Positions 7,918-17,529 of a stretch of DNA of 64,000 bases are shown piece after piece (the first letter of the stretch is position 1; each line of letters starts with the position of its first letter). Both the position numbers and the translations under genes were made by a program. The notes beneath the pieces were generated by a model, which saw nothing but the letters and a program-made list of their open reading frames with translations, was not told the DNA's origin and made no database searches. The stretch comes from JANNAT01 sp031384605 (GTDB lineage Bacteria > Pseudomonadota > Alphaproteobacteria > Rhodobacterales > Rhodobacteraceae), in the NCBI GenBank assembly GCA_031384605.1, contig JANNAT010000050.1, positions 35,439-99,438 on the forward strand, read 5' to 3'.

Positions 7918-8556
7918 CTATTCCGCGGCCAAAATCTGGTTGGCGTCGCCGCGCGTTACCACGGGCTCGTTTATCCGTGTTTCTGCCGCCTCGGCCAGCA
8001 GTTGTGCAACCTTGGCCGCATCAGGAATGCAGCGCAGTGCGGGTTGGGTTTTGGCCATATGCCAAGGCCGCACGTGTGGCCAGCACACCAGATAGGACAG
8101 CCGCGTTTCGCCCAAGGTTTGCATCGCAATCGTGCCGGTGCCGGACTTTTTCAAATCAACGCTGGCCGATCCGATCTGGCGATACGGCAGGTTCAGCGTA
8201 ACCGTCAGCGCCGCCCCGATCCGCATCGCCACGCGGGCAGTGGTCAGGGTGTAAACCGTCGCACGTGCCTGAATGGCTGCGGTGCCAAGTATGATTCCGC
8301 ACGTCACCAAACCAATCGCAACATACGGCACCATGATGGCCAGAACAGACCCCGGCGAACCATCCGACACAACGCTTGCCCGCCAGATGGCAAGTGCTGC
8401 AAAATAGCCCGCCACCCAATAAAGCCCCATCGCCTCACGTGCCAAAGCCCAAGTATCAGGCCGCCCTTGCCAAAGCACTTCTTCGCCCTTTGGCGGCAAG
8501 GCCGGCAGGCCCGGAATGGGTTCAATAGCAAAATCGTCGTGCGTATGATCGGTCAT
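7918..8556 (-). CDS. puhB: PuhB, reaction-centre assembly factor
   Basis: A membrane protein of about 212 residues, the PuhB (ORF214) dimeric assembly factor for the reaction centre, related to bacterial PH-like domains. The N terminus contains LPPKGEEVLWQGRPD, followed by membrane segments at about residues 45-65 and 75-110, then a PH-like part (TVYTLTTARVAMRIG ... LPYRQIGSASVDLK). The start at 8556 (MTDHTHDDF) gives the usual length; an in-frame start at 8649 would run into puhA. It is the second gene of puhABC, 16 bases downstream of puhA. Confidence 0.92.
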   Translation of the reverse strand: MTDHTHDDFAIEPIPGLPALPPKGEEVLWQGRPDTWALAREAMGLYWVAGYFAALAIWRASVVSDGSPGSVLAIMVPYVAIGLVTCGIILGTAAIQARATVYTLTTARVAMRIGAALTVTLNLPYRQIGSASVDLKKSGTGTIAMQTLGETRLSYLVCWPHVRPWHMAKTQPALRCIPDAAKVAQLLAEAAETRINEPVVTRGDANQILAAE

Positions 8557-8572
8557 GACAGCCCCTTGCGGA

Positions 8573-9331
8573 TCAAAAGCCGCGCTTGCGCTTTGAGGCC
8601 GCATACATCGTCCCTCCGGCGAAATACGCACTGATCTTTTCCTCTTCAAGCATCGTTACCGCAGATGGCGATTTCGTCGCAGGCACGCCGGCGAACAGAT
8701 CGGATGTGATCGAGTTAATCCGCACCCGGTCTTTTTGAATCTTCACCATCGGCATTGGCACCAGACGCTTGCCGCCGGTGTTCAGATCAATTTCCAGATA
8801 GCGCACCAGCTGTTCGGGGATATCAACCCACATGTCGGAAATCCGGCCGACAACCTCCAGATCGCCCGCCTGCACCGGCAATCCGCGCGGATCACGGCCC
8901 GCAGCGACCGCAAAACCTGCAGACTGCGCCATTGGTGCAAGTTTGTTATGGCCATGGCCATCCAGTTCAGGAATATCACGGCGCGGGGCCCATGATGCGG
9001 GGCCAACACCATCGACCATCGGATCACCGGTCGGCGCGTGTGGAAAGCCTTCTGACATCGCGGTGCGACCCAGCGCCACTTCGCGGGCCTCACGCGCGCC
9101 ATTTGGAAACGTGGCCGATCCACGGCCATGCGGCAGCAGAAATGTCTTTGCCTTTGGCAGTGGGAAAGGGCCCTGATTGGGGGCCACTTTGCCGTCTTCC
9201 GTTTCCATCGGATAGCCTTCGCGCATGTTTTCGGTTTGCAGGTAATAGACCAACAGAGCGAAAAAGCCCCAGAACAGCCAAATGGCAAGGCTTGCCATGT
9301 CGAAGGTTCCAAAGAAATTATTGCCTAGCAT
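8573..9331 (-). CDS. puhA: Photosynthetic reaction centre H subunit
   Basis: The H chain caps the cytoplasmic face of the reaction centre and shapes the proton path to the secondary quinone. The protein has 252 residues with a single N-terminal helix (about 12-32), then YYLQTENMREGYP, GPFPLPKAKTFLLPHG, EGFPHAPTGDPMVDGVGPASW and PELDGHGHNK, all signatures of PuhA. An acidic residue equivalent to Glu H173 lies in the VQAGDLEVVGRISD stretch. The C-terminal tail is shorter than in R. sphaeroides, ending at KRKRGF. It follows lhaA with a 17-base gap. Confidence 0.97.
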   Translation of the reverse strand: MLGNNFFGTFDMASLAIWLFWGFFALLVYYLQTENMREGYPMETEDGKVAPNQGPFPLPKAKTFLLPHGRGSATFPNGAREAREVALGRTAMSEGFPHAPTGDPMVDGVGPASWAPRRDIPELDGHGHNKLAPMAQSAGFAVAAGRDPRGLPVQAGDLEVVGRISDMWVDIPEQLVRYLEIDLNTGGKRLVPMPMVKIQKDRVRINSITSDLFAGVPATKSPSAVTMLEEEKISAYFAGGTMYAASKRKRGF

Positions 9332-9348
9332 AGGGGTATCCTCCGAGT

Positions 9349-10785
9349 TCAGGTTGGAAAGTCGGCAATGCCGAACTTGCCATCTGGTTGTTTTTGTTCA
9401 GTCAAAAGTGTGGTCCGCACTAACGGGCCAAGAACGATAAGTGTTACGAATAACGTCATAATTTCAACGTTGTAGACGAAGGTATAGCCAAAGGCAGGAC
9501 CGTTGCCCGCAGCGCCAAAGAAACCGGTGGCCGCCAAAGAGCCGACGCTGCCCTTGATCGCACCGCCAAAAGCAATCGCAAGGCCCGCCGCTGTGGCCTG
9601 CGCCGCACCCCAAGCCCCCAGTGACAACCCATTGCCCGAAAGCCCCCGCGCAGGCAGCGCCATCGCGGCGGTCAAAGTTGACACCGCAAACAGCCCCATG
9701 CCCAAACCAATGCAGGCGGCACCCGCAAAAAACAGAACGACGGATCCCATCATTCCGGCCAATAGAACGGCGGCAAACGCTGCAATTCCAACCAGAATGC
9801 CCCGCCCCGCCATGCGAAACACATCATGTCCCTGCCCAATCCAACGGCCCGCCAAAACGAACCCCAACAATGCGCCCAAGGCATTCGCCGCCGTCAGCCA
9901 GGTTGTCGCGCCCACCGTCAGGCCCAAAATCTGGCCGCCATATGGTTCCAGAAGCACATCCTGCATTTGAAAGCCCAAGGTGCCCAAAACCACGACAACC
10001 AACAGCCGCCCGGCGTCGCTGCCCCGGATAAAGTCGCGCCAGGATTCCAGAAACACCGGTGGCACCACGGCCATCTCGGCAGCGGTCATAGGTTTGACCT
10101 TTTCTTGCTGCCATAGGGCAACCATGTTCAAAATCATCGTCAGCGCTGCACAGCCCTGCACAACACGGATCAGCAATATCTGATCAAAATCACGCAGCAG
10201 CCAGCCGATGATCACCGACGATGCCGCCATGCCCAGCAGGAACATCACATATAGCAGCGCGACCACTTTAGGCCGGGTCTCATCCGTCGCCCGGTCAGAC
10301 GCCAGCGCCAATCCGGCGGTTTGCGTCATGTGCAACCCCAGACCCGTCATCAAAAACGCCAGCCCCGCCAACGCCTCTCCGGCCCAGGCCGGGCCGTGGA
10401 TTTGATCCCCCGACAGCACGATCAACGCAAACGGCATGATTGCCAATCCGCCCATCTGCCAAAGGCTGCCGAACCACAGGTAAGGTATACGCTTCCACCC
10501 GATGTGGGATCGGTAATTGTCGCTGCGGTGGCCCAACATTGCGCGAAACGGGGCCGACAGCACCGGCAACGCGATCATCATTGCCACAATCGCTGCCGGA
10601 ACCGACAGCTCAACAATCATCACTCGGTTCAGCGTGCCCAACAGCAGAACCGTGGCCATCCCAACCGACACCTGAAACAATCCCAGCCGCAAAAGTTGCC
10701 GCATTGGCAGGCCTTCAGATGCCGCATTGGCAAACGGCAGCCACGCGCCTGACAATTGCTTCATATGTTTCTTGCGAAGGATCAC
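9349..10785 (-). CDS. lhaA: LhaA, light-harvesting 1 assembly protein (PucC/BCD family MFS)
   Basis: A 12-helix major-facilitator-like membrane protein of about 478 residues in the PucC/LhaA group that helps assemble LH1, probably by delivering bacteriochlorophyll. Landmarks are LGTLNRVMIVELSVPA near residue 50, APFRAMLGHRSDNYRS (MFS loop) and GLFAVSTLTAAMALP. The preferred start is GTG at 10785: GGAG lies 8 bases upstream and GTGA overlaps the bchM stop, whereas the ATG at 10803 lacks a ribosome site. Position between bchM and puhA is the conserved one. A second family member lies at 22958. Confidence 0.92.
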   Translation of the reverse strand: MILRKKHMKQLSGAWLPFANAASEGLPMRQLLRLGLFQVSVGMATVLLLGTLNRVMIVELSVPAAIVAMMIALPVLSAPFRAMLGHRSDNYRSHIGWKRIPYLWFGSLWQMGGLAIMPFALIVLSGDQIHGPAWAGEALAGLAFLMTGLGLHMTQTAGLALASDRATDETRPKVVALLYVMFLLGMAASSVIIGWLLRDFDQILLIRVVQGCAALTMILNMVALWQQEKVKPMTAAEMAVVPPVFLESWRDFIRGSDAGRLLVVVVLGTLGFQMQDVLLEPYGGQILGLTVGATTWLTAANALGALLGFVLAGRWIGQGHDVFRMAGRGILVGIAAFAAVLLAGMMGSVVLFFAGAACIGLGMGLFAVSTLTAAMALPARGLSGNGLSLGAWGAAQATAAGLAIAFGGAIKGSVGSLAATGFFGAAGNGPAFGYTFVYNVEIMTLFVTLIVLGPLVRTTLLTEQKQPDGKFGIADFPT

Positions 10786-11456
10786 GCCCGATACTCCAGA
10801 CATTCGGAGATATAAAACCCGCGTGAGATGCGATCGACCTTGCTCACCTTGCCGCCTGTGACCTTTGTTAACGTCGCGTGGGCATGGGGGATCATCACGG
10901 GTGATCTGTCGGCGCGCGGAAAGGCTTTGCCCAGTGTCCAGAATGTCATCAGAAATGGGGTTTTTGGGGCCACGGTGAACACCACCGGACCACCAGTGCG
11001 CGCGCCCAACCGGGTCAGTGCCGCCGTGATGTCGGCGGTATCGTAATAAATCAGGCTATCCATCGCCAGAACATAGTCGAACGCGCCGTAATCTGCAGTC
11101 ATATCCCCCGCCGCAAACGTGACGCGACCCGCGTGTTCAGTGGGCAAGCGGCTTTGCGCGATCTTCACCAACTCGGGCGAGATATCCACCGCCATCACAT
11201 CAGCCCCGCGCGCCGCCAGTTCCGCCGTCATCTGCCCCGCACCACAGCCTGCATCCAACACCCGCGCGCCGCGCAGATCGATGGGCAAACGGCCCAACAT
11301 CAGCGCCCGCATTTTATCGCGGCCCTCGCGCACGGTTTGGCGAATGCGGCTGACCGGGGCGTCCGAGGTCAACCGCTCCCACACTTTGGTGGCAGAGCGG
11401 TCAAAATAGGTTTCCACCCGGTCGCGCGTTGCGGAATAGCACATCGGATCAGCCAT
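10782..11456 (-). CDS. bchM: Mg-protoporphyrin IX O-methyltransferase
   Basis: A SAM-dependent methyltransferase that esterifies the C13 propionate of Mg-protoporphyrin IX. The 224 residues match BchM. The Rossmann SAM motif VLDAGCGAGQMTAELA lies near residue 65, and an acidic strand end (MAVDISPELV) near residue 91. The N terminus (DRVETYFDRSATKVWERL) is characteristic of the family. It starts 2 bases after the bchL stop and its stop overlaps the lhaA start. Confidence 0.95.
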   Translation of the reverse strand: MADPMCYSATRDRVETYFDRSATKVWERLTSDAPVSRIRQTVREGRDKMRALMLGRLPIDLRGARVLDAGCGAGQMTAELAARGADVMAVDISPELVKIAQSRLPTEHAGRVTFAAGDMTADYGAFDYVLAMDSLIYYDTADITAALTRLGARTGGPVVFTVAPKTPFLMTFWTLGKAFPRADRSPVMIPHAHATLTKVTGGKVSKVDRISRGFYISECLEYRA

Positions 11457-11458
11457 TT

Positions 11459-12361
11459 TCAGTCAAAGCCCAGCAGTTCGAAAATCTCGCGATCAGGCAG
11501 CGGCGCGGGTGTCATGCCGGGCACTTGCACAGACCGCCACAGCATATCGGCCAGCCGCATGTATTCGGCGCGGGCCATCACGATGTCTTCGTCGGCGTCC
11601 ATTTCAAACAGGGTCTTTTTCTTCAGGCGCGACCGACGGATCGCATCAATATCAGGCATATGCGCCAAACGGTTAAAGCCGACGCGGGCGCAATAGCGAT
11701 CCACTTCATTGGTTTCTTTTGACCGGTTGGCCACGCACCCCGCCAGTTGCACCTTGTAATTCGCTGATTTCGCCTGCACCGCCGCGATGATGCGATTCAT
11801 CGCATAGATGCTGTCAAAATCATTCGCCGTCACGATTAACGCACGGTCGGCATGCTGCAACGGGGCGGCAAAGCCCCCGCAAACCACATCGCCCAGAACA
11901 TCAAAAATCACGATATCGGTTTCTTCCAGCATGTGGTGCTGTTTCAGCAATTTCACGGTCTGGCCAACAACATAGCCGCCACATCCCGTGCCTGCGGGGG
12001 GTCCGCCGGCCTCGATGCATTTCACCCCGTTGAACCCTTCAACAACGTAATCTTCAGGGCGCAGTTCTTCGGCATGGAAATCGACATCTTTCAGAATGTC
12101 GATCACCGTGGGCTGCAAACGCCCCGTCAGGGTAAACGTGCTGTCATGTTTCGGATCGCACCCGATCTGCAACACGCGCTTGCCCATCATCGAAAACGCT
12201 GCTGACAGGTTCGACGAGGTGGTTGATTTGCCAATCCCGCCCTTGCCGTAAACCGAAAACACCTTGGCACCTTCGATTTTGGTGTCAGCGTCCTGATGCA
12301 CTTGCACCGAGCCGTCGCCATCAAGGCCGCGCAGGTTTGGGATTGTATCGAGTGGGCTCAT
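11459..12361 (-). CDS. bchL: Dark-operative protochlorophyllide reductase ATP-binding subunit BchL
   Basis: A homodimeric NifH-like iron protein that passes electrons, with ATP hydrolysis, to BchN-BchB for light-independent reduction of protochlorophyllide. The P-loop is VYGKGGIGKSTTSSN near residue 38. The two cluster cysteines are in PAGTGCGGYV and LGDVVCGGFAAP, and the switch region is DPKHDSTFTL. The start at 12361 (MSPLDTIPNLRG) is preceded by an AAGAGG-type site and gives 300 residues, the family size; the longer in-frame start at 12475 would run into bchH. It lies 37 bases after bchH. Confidence 0.97.
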   Translation of the reverse strand: MSPLDTIPNLRGLDGDGSVQVHQDADTKIEGAKVFSVYGKGGIGKSTTSSNLSAAFSMMGKRVLQIGCDPKHDSTFTLTGRLQPTVIDILKDVDFHAEELRPEDYVVEGFNGVKCIEAGGPPAGTGCGGYVVGQTVKLLKQHHMLEETDIVIFDVLGDVVCGGFAAPLQHADRALIVTANDFDSIYAMNRIIAAVQAKSANYKVQLAGCVANRSKETNEVDRYCARVGFNRLAHMPDIDAIRRSRLKKKTLFEMDADEDIVMARAEYMRLADMLWRSVQVPGMTPAPLPDREIFELLGFD

Positions 12362-12398
12362 AACAGGCCTCTTTCCATTGGGGGTTGGGATTGCGCGG

Positions 12399-15300
12399 TC
12401 ATTCTGCCGCGATCCCTTCCAAACGATCTTCAAGTTCATCAGCGGCGTTTTGCAACGCGGCCAGGGTGGCGGCATCTGGGGTCCAGTAAGACCGTTCAGA
12501 TGCTTCGATTAGGCGGTTCGCCATGCGCGCGCTGGCTTGGGGGTTCAACGCCGCCATCCGTTTTCGCATCGCGTCGTCCAGCACAAAGGTTTCCGACATT
12601 CGCTGATAAACCCACGGCTCAACGGCCTGCGTTGTGGCAGACCAACCAAGGGTATTGGTCACATGCGCTTCAATCTGGCGCACGCCTTCGCCGCCGTGGG
12701 CAAGCAGGCCTTCGTAAAATTTAGGGTTCAGGGTGCGCGACCGCGCTTCCAGCGCGATCTGGTCCCGCAAGGTGCGCACTTTGCCGGTGCCACGGGTTTG
12801 GTCGCTGATGTAAACCGGCGTATCCGTGCCACGTTGGCGCTTTACGGCGCGGGCAATGCCGCCCAACGTGTCAAAATAGTGATCCACCGAGGTGACACCC
12901 AGTTCAACCGATTCAAGGTTTTGATAGGCCAGATCCACATCTTTCAGCGCGTTTTGCAAAAGCGCTGCGTTTTTCACAGCCTTGCCATCGCGGCCATAGG
13001 CGAAAGATTTGCGCGATTCATAGGCATCGGCCAATTCATCTTCTTCGCCAAAGGCCGATTGATCGACAAGCACGTTAACGTTGGACCCATAAGCGCCTTC
13101 GGCATTGGAAAACACCCGCAAAGCGGCGGTTTCCATATCGACGCCCATCTTTTCGGCATAGGCCAGTGAATGCGCGCGAATGAAATTCTGCGCCAACGGT
13201 TCATCCGCCGTGGCGCATTTCCACGCGGCTTCGGCCAGCATTTTGGTTTGCAACGGCAGCAGGTCGCGGAAGATGCCCGACAGCGTCATCAGCACATCAA
13301 TACGGGGGCGCGAGAGGTCTGCGAGCGGGATCAGATCAGCCCCGCACAGCCGCCCATAGGCGTCAAACCGCGGCTTTGCGCCCATCAGGGCCAAAGCTTG
13401 GGCAATCGGGCCACCATCGGATTTGATATTGTCGCTGCCCCACAAAACCAGCGCCACCGTTCTCGGCAGGGTAGGGTGGGCATCCAGCAGTTTCGCGGCT
13501 TGGGCAGCACCATCGCGCAAGGCGAATTCGGTGGGCATGCGGAACGGGTCAAAGGCGTGGATATTGCGGCCCGTGGGCAGAATTTGCGGCGAACGGATCA
13601 GATCGCCACCGGGAACCGGTTCGATGAAATGGCCCCCAAGCGCGCGCAACAGGGCCGGAATTTCGGTATCTGTCTGCAGTTGCAGATCAATCCGCGCGCG
13701 TTCGGTTGCATCCATCGGCGACAGCAGATCAAGGTAACCTTCGCGGGCGGCGGCACTCATCGGGCGGCCAACCACATGCAAACCATCGGTGATCAGGGCG
13801 GACTCAGCCTCTAGCAGCTTCAGCCACAGGGTGCCCGGGTTACGGCCATCCATATCAACGCCTGCCGCCTGTTCGGCAATCAACCCCTCAAGATCGGCGC
13901 GTTCAACCGCCATCGGTGGCAGGGCGCGCCAGCGGGACAGGCTGTCTTTCAACTCAATCAGGCCTTTATAGAGGCCCGCCGTAGCCAAGGGCGGCGTCAG
14001 ATGGGTGATGGTGATCGCGTTGCTGCGGCGTTTGGCCAGCGAAGCCTCGGATGGGTTATTGGCGGCATACAGATAGACGTTCGGCAGCCCACCGATCAAC
14101 CGATCGGGCCAGCAGTTGCCAGACGCGCCCGCCTGTTTACCCGGCATGAATTCCAACGCGCCATGCATGCCGAAATGCAGCAAGACATCCGCGCCGAAGT
14201 CTTGGCGTAGGTAGCGATAAAACGCGGTGAACGCATGGGTGGGCGCAAAGCCGCCTTCGAACAGCAGGCGCATCGGATCGCCTTCATAGCCGAACACAGG
14301 CTGAATGCCGACGAACACATTGCCAAACTGATGGCCCAGCACGAACACCCCGCGCCCATCGCTTTGTGACCGGCCCGGGGCAGGACCCCAAACGGCTTCA
14401 ATCTCGGCCAGCCAAGGCGTATCGCGCACTATTGCATCGGCGGTGACGTGGGCCGCCACATTGGCAGGCTGACCATAGCGCGCGGCATTGCCCTTTAGCA
14501 CCATGTCGCGCAGGTCATCGACCGATGCAGGTGGGGTCAGATCATGGCCCGCACCCTTCATCGCGTGCAGCGTGTTGAACAGCGATTCAAAGACCGACAG
14601 GTAGGCGGCGGTGCCCACAGCGCCTGCGTTTGGCGGAAAGCCGTAGAGAACGATAGCCACCTTGCGCGTAGCCACTTCTGACCGGCGCAAGGCTGCCAAT
14701 CGCAGCACTTTATCCGCTAAAACGGCCACACGTTCGTGGCAGGGGGCCATCGCCTTGGCCTCAGAATTGCCTTTGCATTTGAACGCACAGCCATTGCAGC
14801 CATCCACCCCATGACGGCCCGCAAACACGGTGGGGTTGGTGGCACCATCAATTTCGGGCAGGGCAATCAGCATGGTGGTTTCAATCGGGCCAAGGCCGGA
14901 TTTGGTATCGGCCCACTGGCCAAGCGTTTGAAATTCCAGCGGATGTGCTGCAATATAGGGCACATCCAGCGCCTTTAGCGCCGCAACCGCCGCAGGGCTG
15001 TCATTATAGGCGGGGCCACCGACCAGGCTGAATCCGGTCAGCGACACCATCGCGTCAATGCGCGGGGTTTGACCGTTCTGGAAATAGCCGTTGATTGCGG
15101 GGCGGCCATCAAGGCCACCAGCAAAGGATGGAATGCAGGCAATGCCTTTGGCTTCAAACGCACGGATCACGGCGTCGTAATGGGCCGTGTCACCCGCCAG
15201 AACGTAAGACCGCAGCATCAGCATGCCGACGGTGGCTTTTACCTGCGCGGGGCGCGGCAGGTCGGCCAGATTGGTGGTGATGCGCGCGGCCAGATCGGGG

Positions 15301-15968
15301 TGGTACAGCCCGCAATCGGGGTAATCAATCGGGGCCTTCGACACCCCACCGCGCCATTCCTTGCGGTTGGAATAGCGGCCCAGCAAAAAGCGGATCATTT
15401 GTTCGATGTTGTCGTCCGACCCGCCCAGCCAATATTGCATCGACAAGAACCAAGCGCGCAAATCCTGCGCCTTGCCGGGGATAAAGCGCAGGATTTTCGG
15501 CAGGCGGCGCAGCATCGCCATTTGCTTTTCGCCGGAATTGGCGCTGGTCTTGGCAGTTGGTTTCAGCTTTTTCAACAAAGCCATCGCGGCAGAGGCGGGT
15601 TTCGACATATCCAGATCGCCCATTTTCGTCAGCTTGACGATCTGGGCATCGGCGATCACGCCCACAAACGCATCGGCACGCGCACGCGCGGCGGTCAGTT
15701 CGGGCAGGATCGCGTTGATGTGCTCTTCGATGAAAATCAGGTTTGCGATAACGATATCAGCGGTTTCAAGCGCGGTCTTGCAGCGCGCCAAGGATGCAGG
15801 GTTTTCGGCCCATTCAGCGGCGGCGTGGACAGTGACCGAAAGTCCGGGGAAATCTTTGGCCAATCGCGGTGTGATCCGCGCGGCGGGGCCAGCGGCATGT
15901 TGATCAAGCGTGACCACAACGATGTTGTAGCCAACGCGGGTGCCGTGAAGGGGGGTGTCAGCGCGCAT
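12399..15968 (-). CDS. bchH: Magnesium chelatase large subunit BchH
   Basis: The porphyrin-binding catalytic subunit of Mg-chelatase, which inserts Mg2+ into protoporphyrin IX with the AAA+ subunits BchI and BchD; neither of those is in the window. The protein has 1189 residues, the usual size. Signatures include YNIVVVTLDQHAAGPA at the N terminus, the HFGMHGALEFMPGKQ region near residue 600 and GAYGSNVNVLVDQSAF near residue 965. The start at 15968 overlaps the bchB stop by 11 bases and is preferred to an in-frame ATG at 16067 that would run deep into bchB. Confidence 0.97.
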   Translation of the reverse strand: MRADTPLHGTRVGYNIVVVTLDQHAAGPAARITPRLAKDFPGLSVTVHAAAEWAENPASLARCKTALETADIVIANLIFIEEHINAILPELTAARARADAFVGVIADAQIVKLTKMGDLDMSKPASAAMALLKKLKPTAKTSANSGEKQMAMLRRLPKILRFIPGKAQDLRAWFLSMQYWLGGSDDNIEQMIRFLLGRYSNRKEWRGGVSKAPIDYPDCGLYHPDLAARITTNLADLPRPAQVKATVGMLMLRSYVLAGDTAHYDAVIRAFEAKGIACIPSFAGGLDGRPAINGYFQNGQTPRIDAMVSLTGFSLVGGPAYNDSPAAVAALKALDVPYIAAHPLEFQTLGQWADTKSGLGPIETTMLIALPEIDGATNPTVFAGRHGVDGCNGCAFKCKGNSEAKAMAPCHERVAVLADKVLRLAALRRSEVATRKVAIVLYGFPPNAGAVGTAAYLSVFESLFNTLHAMKGAGHDLTPPASVDDLRDMVLKGNAARYGQPANVAAHVTADAIVRDTPWLAEIEAVWGPAPGRSQSDGRGVFVLGHQFGNVFVGIQPVFGYEGDPMRLLFEGGFAPTHAFTAFYRYLRQDFGADVLLHFGMHGALEFMPGKQAGASGNCWPDRLIGGLPNVYLYAANNPSEASLAKRRSNAITITHLTPPLATAGLYKGLIELKDSLSRWRALPPMAVERADLEGLIAEQAAGVDMDGRNPGTLWLKLLEAESALITDGLHVVGRPMSAAAREGYLDLLSPMDATERARIDLQLQTDTEIPALLRALGGHFIEPVPGGDLIRSPQILPTGRNIHAFDPFRMPTEFALRDGAAQAAKLLDAHPTLPRTVALVLWGSDNIKSDGGPIAQALALMGAKPRFDAYGRLCGADLIPLADLSRPRIDVLMTLSGIFRDLLPLQTKMLAEAAWKCATADEPLAQNFIRAHSLAYAEKMGVDMETAALRVFSNAEGAYGSNVNVLVDQSAFGEEDELADAYESRKSFAYGRDGKAVKNAALLQNALKDVDLAYQNLESVELGVTSVDHYFDTLGGIARAVKRQRGTDTPVYISDQTRGTGKVRTLRDQIALEARSRTLNPKFYEGLLAHGGEGVRQIEAHVTNTLGWSATTQAVEPWVYQRMSETFVLDDAMRKRMAALNPQASARMANRLIEASERSYWTPDAATLAALQNAADELEDRLEGIAAE

Positions 15969-17529
15969 AATGGGCTTTTGCCTCATACAGGGTTTCGACG
16001 CTGATCCGCGCAATGCCTTTGCCGCTGGCATATTTTTCTGTGTTGCGACGGGCTTTACCACGCACAAAGAACGGGATCTTTTTCAGCTCATTTTCGGCAT
16101 CCGAAAGCCAGATGATGTTGGCGGTGGTTTCTTCGACAACCGCGGCGGTTTCGGTGGGCATTTGTTCCCCATCAACCGCGGCCGCAGGGGCGGCTTCCAG
16201 CCCTGCCTCACGCGGTTTGTGTTGACCGCCATGATGGGATGCACCGGCATCGTCATGGAATTCGAAATCATCGCGGAACATGTGCAGCAGGTGTTCTTCC
16301 AGACCCATCACCAAGGGGTGCACCCAGGTGTCAAAGATCACATTGGCACCTTCCCAACCCATTTGGGGCGAATAACGGGCCGGGAAATCCTGAACATGCA
16401 CGGGGGCGGAAATCACGGCGCAGGGAATGCCCAGACGTTTGCCGATGTGACGCTCCATCTGGGTGCCAAGGATCATTTCGGGCTGCAGTGCCTCTATCGC
16501 GGCCTCAACCTCTAGATAATCATCGGAAATCAGCGCCTCAACCCCGAATTCCTTGGCCAGCGCGCGGATCGGGCGGGCCATTTCGCGGTTGAAACAGCCC
16601 ATGCCGCAAACCTCAAACCCCATCTCGTCACGGGCAATCCGGGCGGCGGCGGCGACATGGGTGCCGTCGCCGAAAATAAACACGCGCTTGCCAGTGAGGT
16701 AGGTGCTGTCAACCGACCGGGTCCACCATGGCAGGCGCAGACGGCTGGTGTCGGATTTCACCGGCAGGCCGGTTATCTTGCTGACCTCGGCCAGAAAATC
16801 ACGGGTGGCCCCGACGCCGATGGGCACGATCTTGGTATAAGGCTGTTTCAGGTTGGTTTCCAACCAGCGCGCGGCGGATTCGGCGTGTTCGGGATACATC
16901 AGCACGTTGAAATGCGCGGCCCCTAGGCGGGCAATATCGGACGGGCGCGATCCCATCGGGCCCACCACGTTCACACCAATGCCCATATCCGACAACAGCC
17001 GCGTCACTTCGACGATATCATCGCGGTGGCGAAACCCCAATGCCGTGGGGCCGATCAGGTTGGCGGTGATATGTTCGCTGCGCGCAACCGGTTTGGCCAG
17101 ATGACGCACGATCTGCAAGAACGTCTCGTCGGTGCCGAAGCCTTCTTTGCGCTGATAGCTGGGCAGGTCGAGGGCAATCACCGGAATGCCAAGGTTCATA
17201 CTGCCCGCAAGGCCAGCCGGATCATCTTGAATCAACTCGGCGGTGCAAGAGGCACCCACGATCAGCGCCTCGGGCTTGAAGCGGTCAACGGCGTCCCGGC
17301 AGGCGGTTTTGAACAGACCCGCCGTATCGCCGCCCAGATCGCGCGCCTGAAAGGTGGTATAAGTGACTGGCGGGCGATGATCGCGGCGTTCGATCATTGT
17401 GAACAAAAGGTCGGCATAGGTATCGCCTTGCGGGGCGTGCAAAACGTAATGCAAACCCTTCATGCCGGTGGCGACACGCATCGCGCCCACGTGCGGCGGG
17501 CCTTCGTATGTCCACACGGTCAGCTTCAT
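15958..17529 (-). CDS. bchB: Dark-operative protochlorophyllide reductase subunit BchB
   Basis: The NifK-like subunit of the BchN-BchB heterotetramer. The 523-residue length is standard. The N terminus MKLTVWTYEGPPHVGAMRV carries on to the [4Fe-4S] ligand Asp36 in HAPQGDTYAD, and a cluster cysteine is in ALIVGASCTAELIQDD near residue 96. A low-complexity linker near residues 425-450 precedes a C-terminal domain with WLSDAENELKKIPFFVRGKARRN-type basic residues. Its start overlaps the bchN stop by ATGA, as expected for equimolar subunits. Confidence 0.97.
   Translation of the reverse strand: MKLTVWTYEGPPHVGAMRVATGMKGLHYVLHAPQGDTYADLLFTMIERRDHRPPVTYTTFQARDLGGDTAGLFKTACRDAVDRFKPEALIVGASCTAELIQDDPAGLAGSMNLGIPVIALDLPSYQRKEGFGTDETFLQIVRHLAKPVARSEHITANLIGPTALGFRHRDDIVEVTRLLSDMGIGVNVVGPMGSRPSDIARLGAAHFNVLMYPEHAESAARWLETNLKQPYTKIVPIGVGATRDFLAEVSKITGLPVKSDTSRLRLPWWTRSVDSTYLTGKRVFIFGDGTHVAAAARIARDEMGFEVCGMGCFNREMARPIRALAKEFGVEALISDDYLEVEAAIEALQPEMILGTQMERHIGKRLGIPCAVISAPVHVQDFPARYSPQMGWEGANVIFDTWVHPLVMGLEEHLLHMFRDDFEFHDDAGASHHGGQHKPREAGLEAAPAAAVDGEQMPTETAAVVEETTANIIWLSDAENELKKIPFFVRGKARRNTEKYASGKGIARISVETLYEAKAHYAR

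Noticed and set aside
15069..16004. 311-codon plus-strand frame antisense to bchH
   Set aside because: Lies wholly opposite the start of bchH; high GC gives long antisense frames and no motif or ribosome site supports it.
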